A stretch of 64,000 nt of DNA from Rhodococcus triatomae BKS 15-14. GTDB taxonomy: Bacteria > Actinomycetota > Actinomycetes > Mycobacteriales > Mycobacteriaceae. Numbering within the stretch: the stretch's first letter is position 1; every line of letters begins with the position of its first letter. The notes below the pieces were generated by a model. The model did no database searches, was not told the DNA's origin, and saw nothing but the letters and a program-made list of their open reading frames with translations. A program made the translations under genes and the position numbers. Below, piece after piece: positions 63,551 through 64,000 of the stretch. Where the stretch lies: positions 62,001-126,000 of the forward strand of contig AODO01000018.1 of NCBI GenBank assembly GCA_000341795.1, written 5' to 3'.

Positions 63551-63598
63551 CCTCGAGATTTCGTCTCTCGCGGGGTGAGAGACGAAATCTCGAGGCTA
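63548..63598 (+). terminator. Terminator after the DUF2510 gene
   Basis: A perfect 22-bp stem (TAGCCTCGAGATTTCGTCTC...) with a 7-base loop. The stop codon TAG is the first three bases of the stem. Confidence 0.8.
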
Positions 63599-63726
63599 GG
63601 TGCGCGCGGACGACCTGGCCCGTCACCGACGACACTGTCGCGGCAGCATCCCGGGAACCGTAACGACGAGGGCGGCGGTCCGGATAGACGGACTGTCCGG
63701 GCATTCCGGCTGGGGAGGCGATGAAG

Positions 63727-64000
63727 ATGAGACTGACGGTAGCGGCGAGTGCGGTTCTCGTGGCGGTCGGCGTAGGCGTGCTGGTCGCGCCGACAGCCAC
63801 CGCCAGCGATTTCGGTGAGTTCACGCGGTGTGATGAGTGGTTCCGTGCGCCGTGGGATCCCCGGGGGTGGGTCGACGATGACTCGAGGATCGTGATCAGC
63901 CCGTTCGGTGCGGCGAATGTGTACTGCGCGTCGTGGCACGGATGGTCGGCCGCATATCAGCTGGATCCGTGGGGAAACAAGCACACCCTGCACGCAAGCT
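63727..64000 (+). CDS. Secreted protein, cut by the right edge
   Basis: MRLTVAASAVLVAVGVGVLV starts a signal peptide ending near TATAS. The mature part begins DFGEFTRCDEWFRAPWDPRG and has at least two cysteines and many tryptophans before the window ends. GGGGAGG lies eight bases before ATG 63727; the in-frame ATG at 63721 is too close to it. Family unknown. Confidence 0.7.
   Translation, partial: MRLTVAASAVLVAVGVGVLVAPTATASDFGEFTRCDEWFRAPWDPRGWVDDDSRIVISPFGAANVYCASWHGWSAAYQLDPWGNKHTLHAS

Overview
The window is very GC-rich and densely coded, with many GTG starts, ATGA/GTGA stop-start overlaps and probable leaderless promoters. Gene content points to a mycolate-containing actinobacterium of the Mycobacteriales, most likely Rhodococcus or a close relative. 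The best evidence is the block fumC-glpX-DUF4245 gene-xseB-xseA-lipid-droplet protein gene-ispH-DUF6542 gene-ychF, which follows the M. tuberculosis Rv1098c-Rv1112 region. Here ychF is separated from the rest by about 14 kb of other genes. I see no rRNA, tRNA, CRISPR array or intact insertion sequence.

Layout. 1-3.2 kb: a leftward operon of sugar epimerase, acyltransferase-like (condensation-fold) protein and a GT2 glycosyltransferase cut by the left edge. DtxR/IdeR-like iron boxes lie at the epimerase start and before the glycosyltransferase. 3.4-5.8 kb: two tandem secreted GH16 proteins. 5.8-13.4 kb: the conserved housekeeping block. 13.6-26.9 kb: sbcCD, a sulfurtransferase, an AI-2E-family membrane protein, an ogt/ada-alkA alkylation-repair pair, cstA with its small partner, a membrane-anchored glutamate-synthase-like protein and a methyltransferase. 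26.9-32.6 kb: ychF, then small secreted, membrane and SUKH-type genes, including a 26-residue peptide gene with its own ribosome site and terminator.

32.8-45.6 kb is the most interesting part. A rightward operon (32-codon leader ORF, acyl-CoA ligase, complete branched-chain-amino-acid-type ABC importer) and a leftward operon (TetR regulator, SnoaL-like protein, acyl-CoA dehydrogenase, APH-type kinase with an extra C-terminal domain, SMP-30 lactonase) converge. A VOC protein and a carboxymuconolactone-decarboxylase-like protein diverge from tetR. The same 19-bp dyad, TGAC-N-TGAC-T-GTCA-N-GTCA, lies before the ligase operon and in the tetR/VOC intergenic region, where it covers a TTGACA-17-GATAGT promoter. 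I read the locus as one autoregulated uptake and catabolism regulon. Its enzyme set fits a lactone or 4-hydroxy acid degraded by phosphorylation of the hydroxyl group (logic of LvaA/LvaC and ACAD10/11); the substrate is inferred, not shown. A 25-residue peptide gene sits between the convergent operons, bracketed by terminators.

45.7-64 kb: a DUF1801 protein, a large assimilatory nitrate reductase fused to a flavodoxin/NADPH reductase, a probable type VII secretion target next to a DUF1023 hydrolase and a lipoprotein, a pseudouridine synthase, a SUKH protein, a condensation-GNAT fusion beside a DHA2-type exporter, two secreted proteins that look paralogous, a DUF2510 gene broken by one base in a G run, and a secreted protein cut by the right edge.
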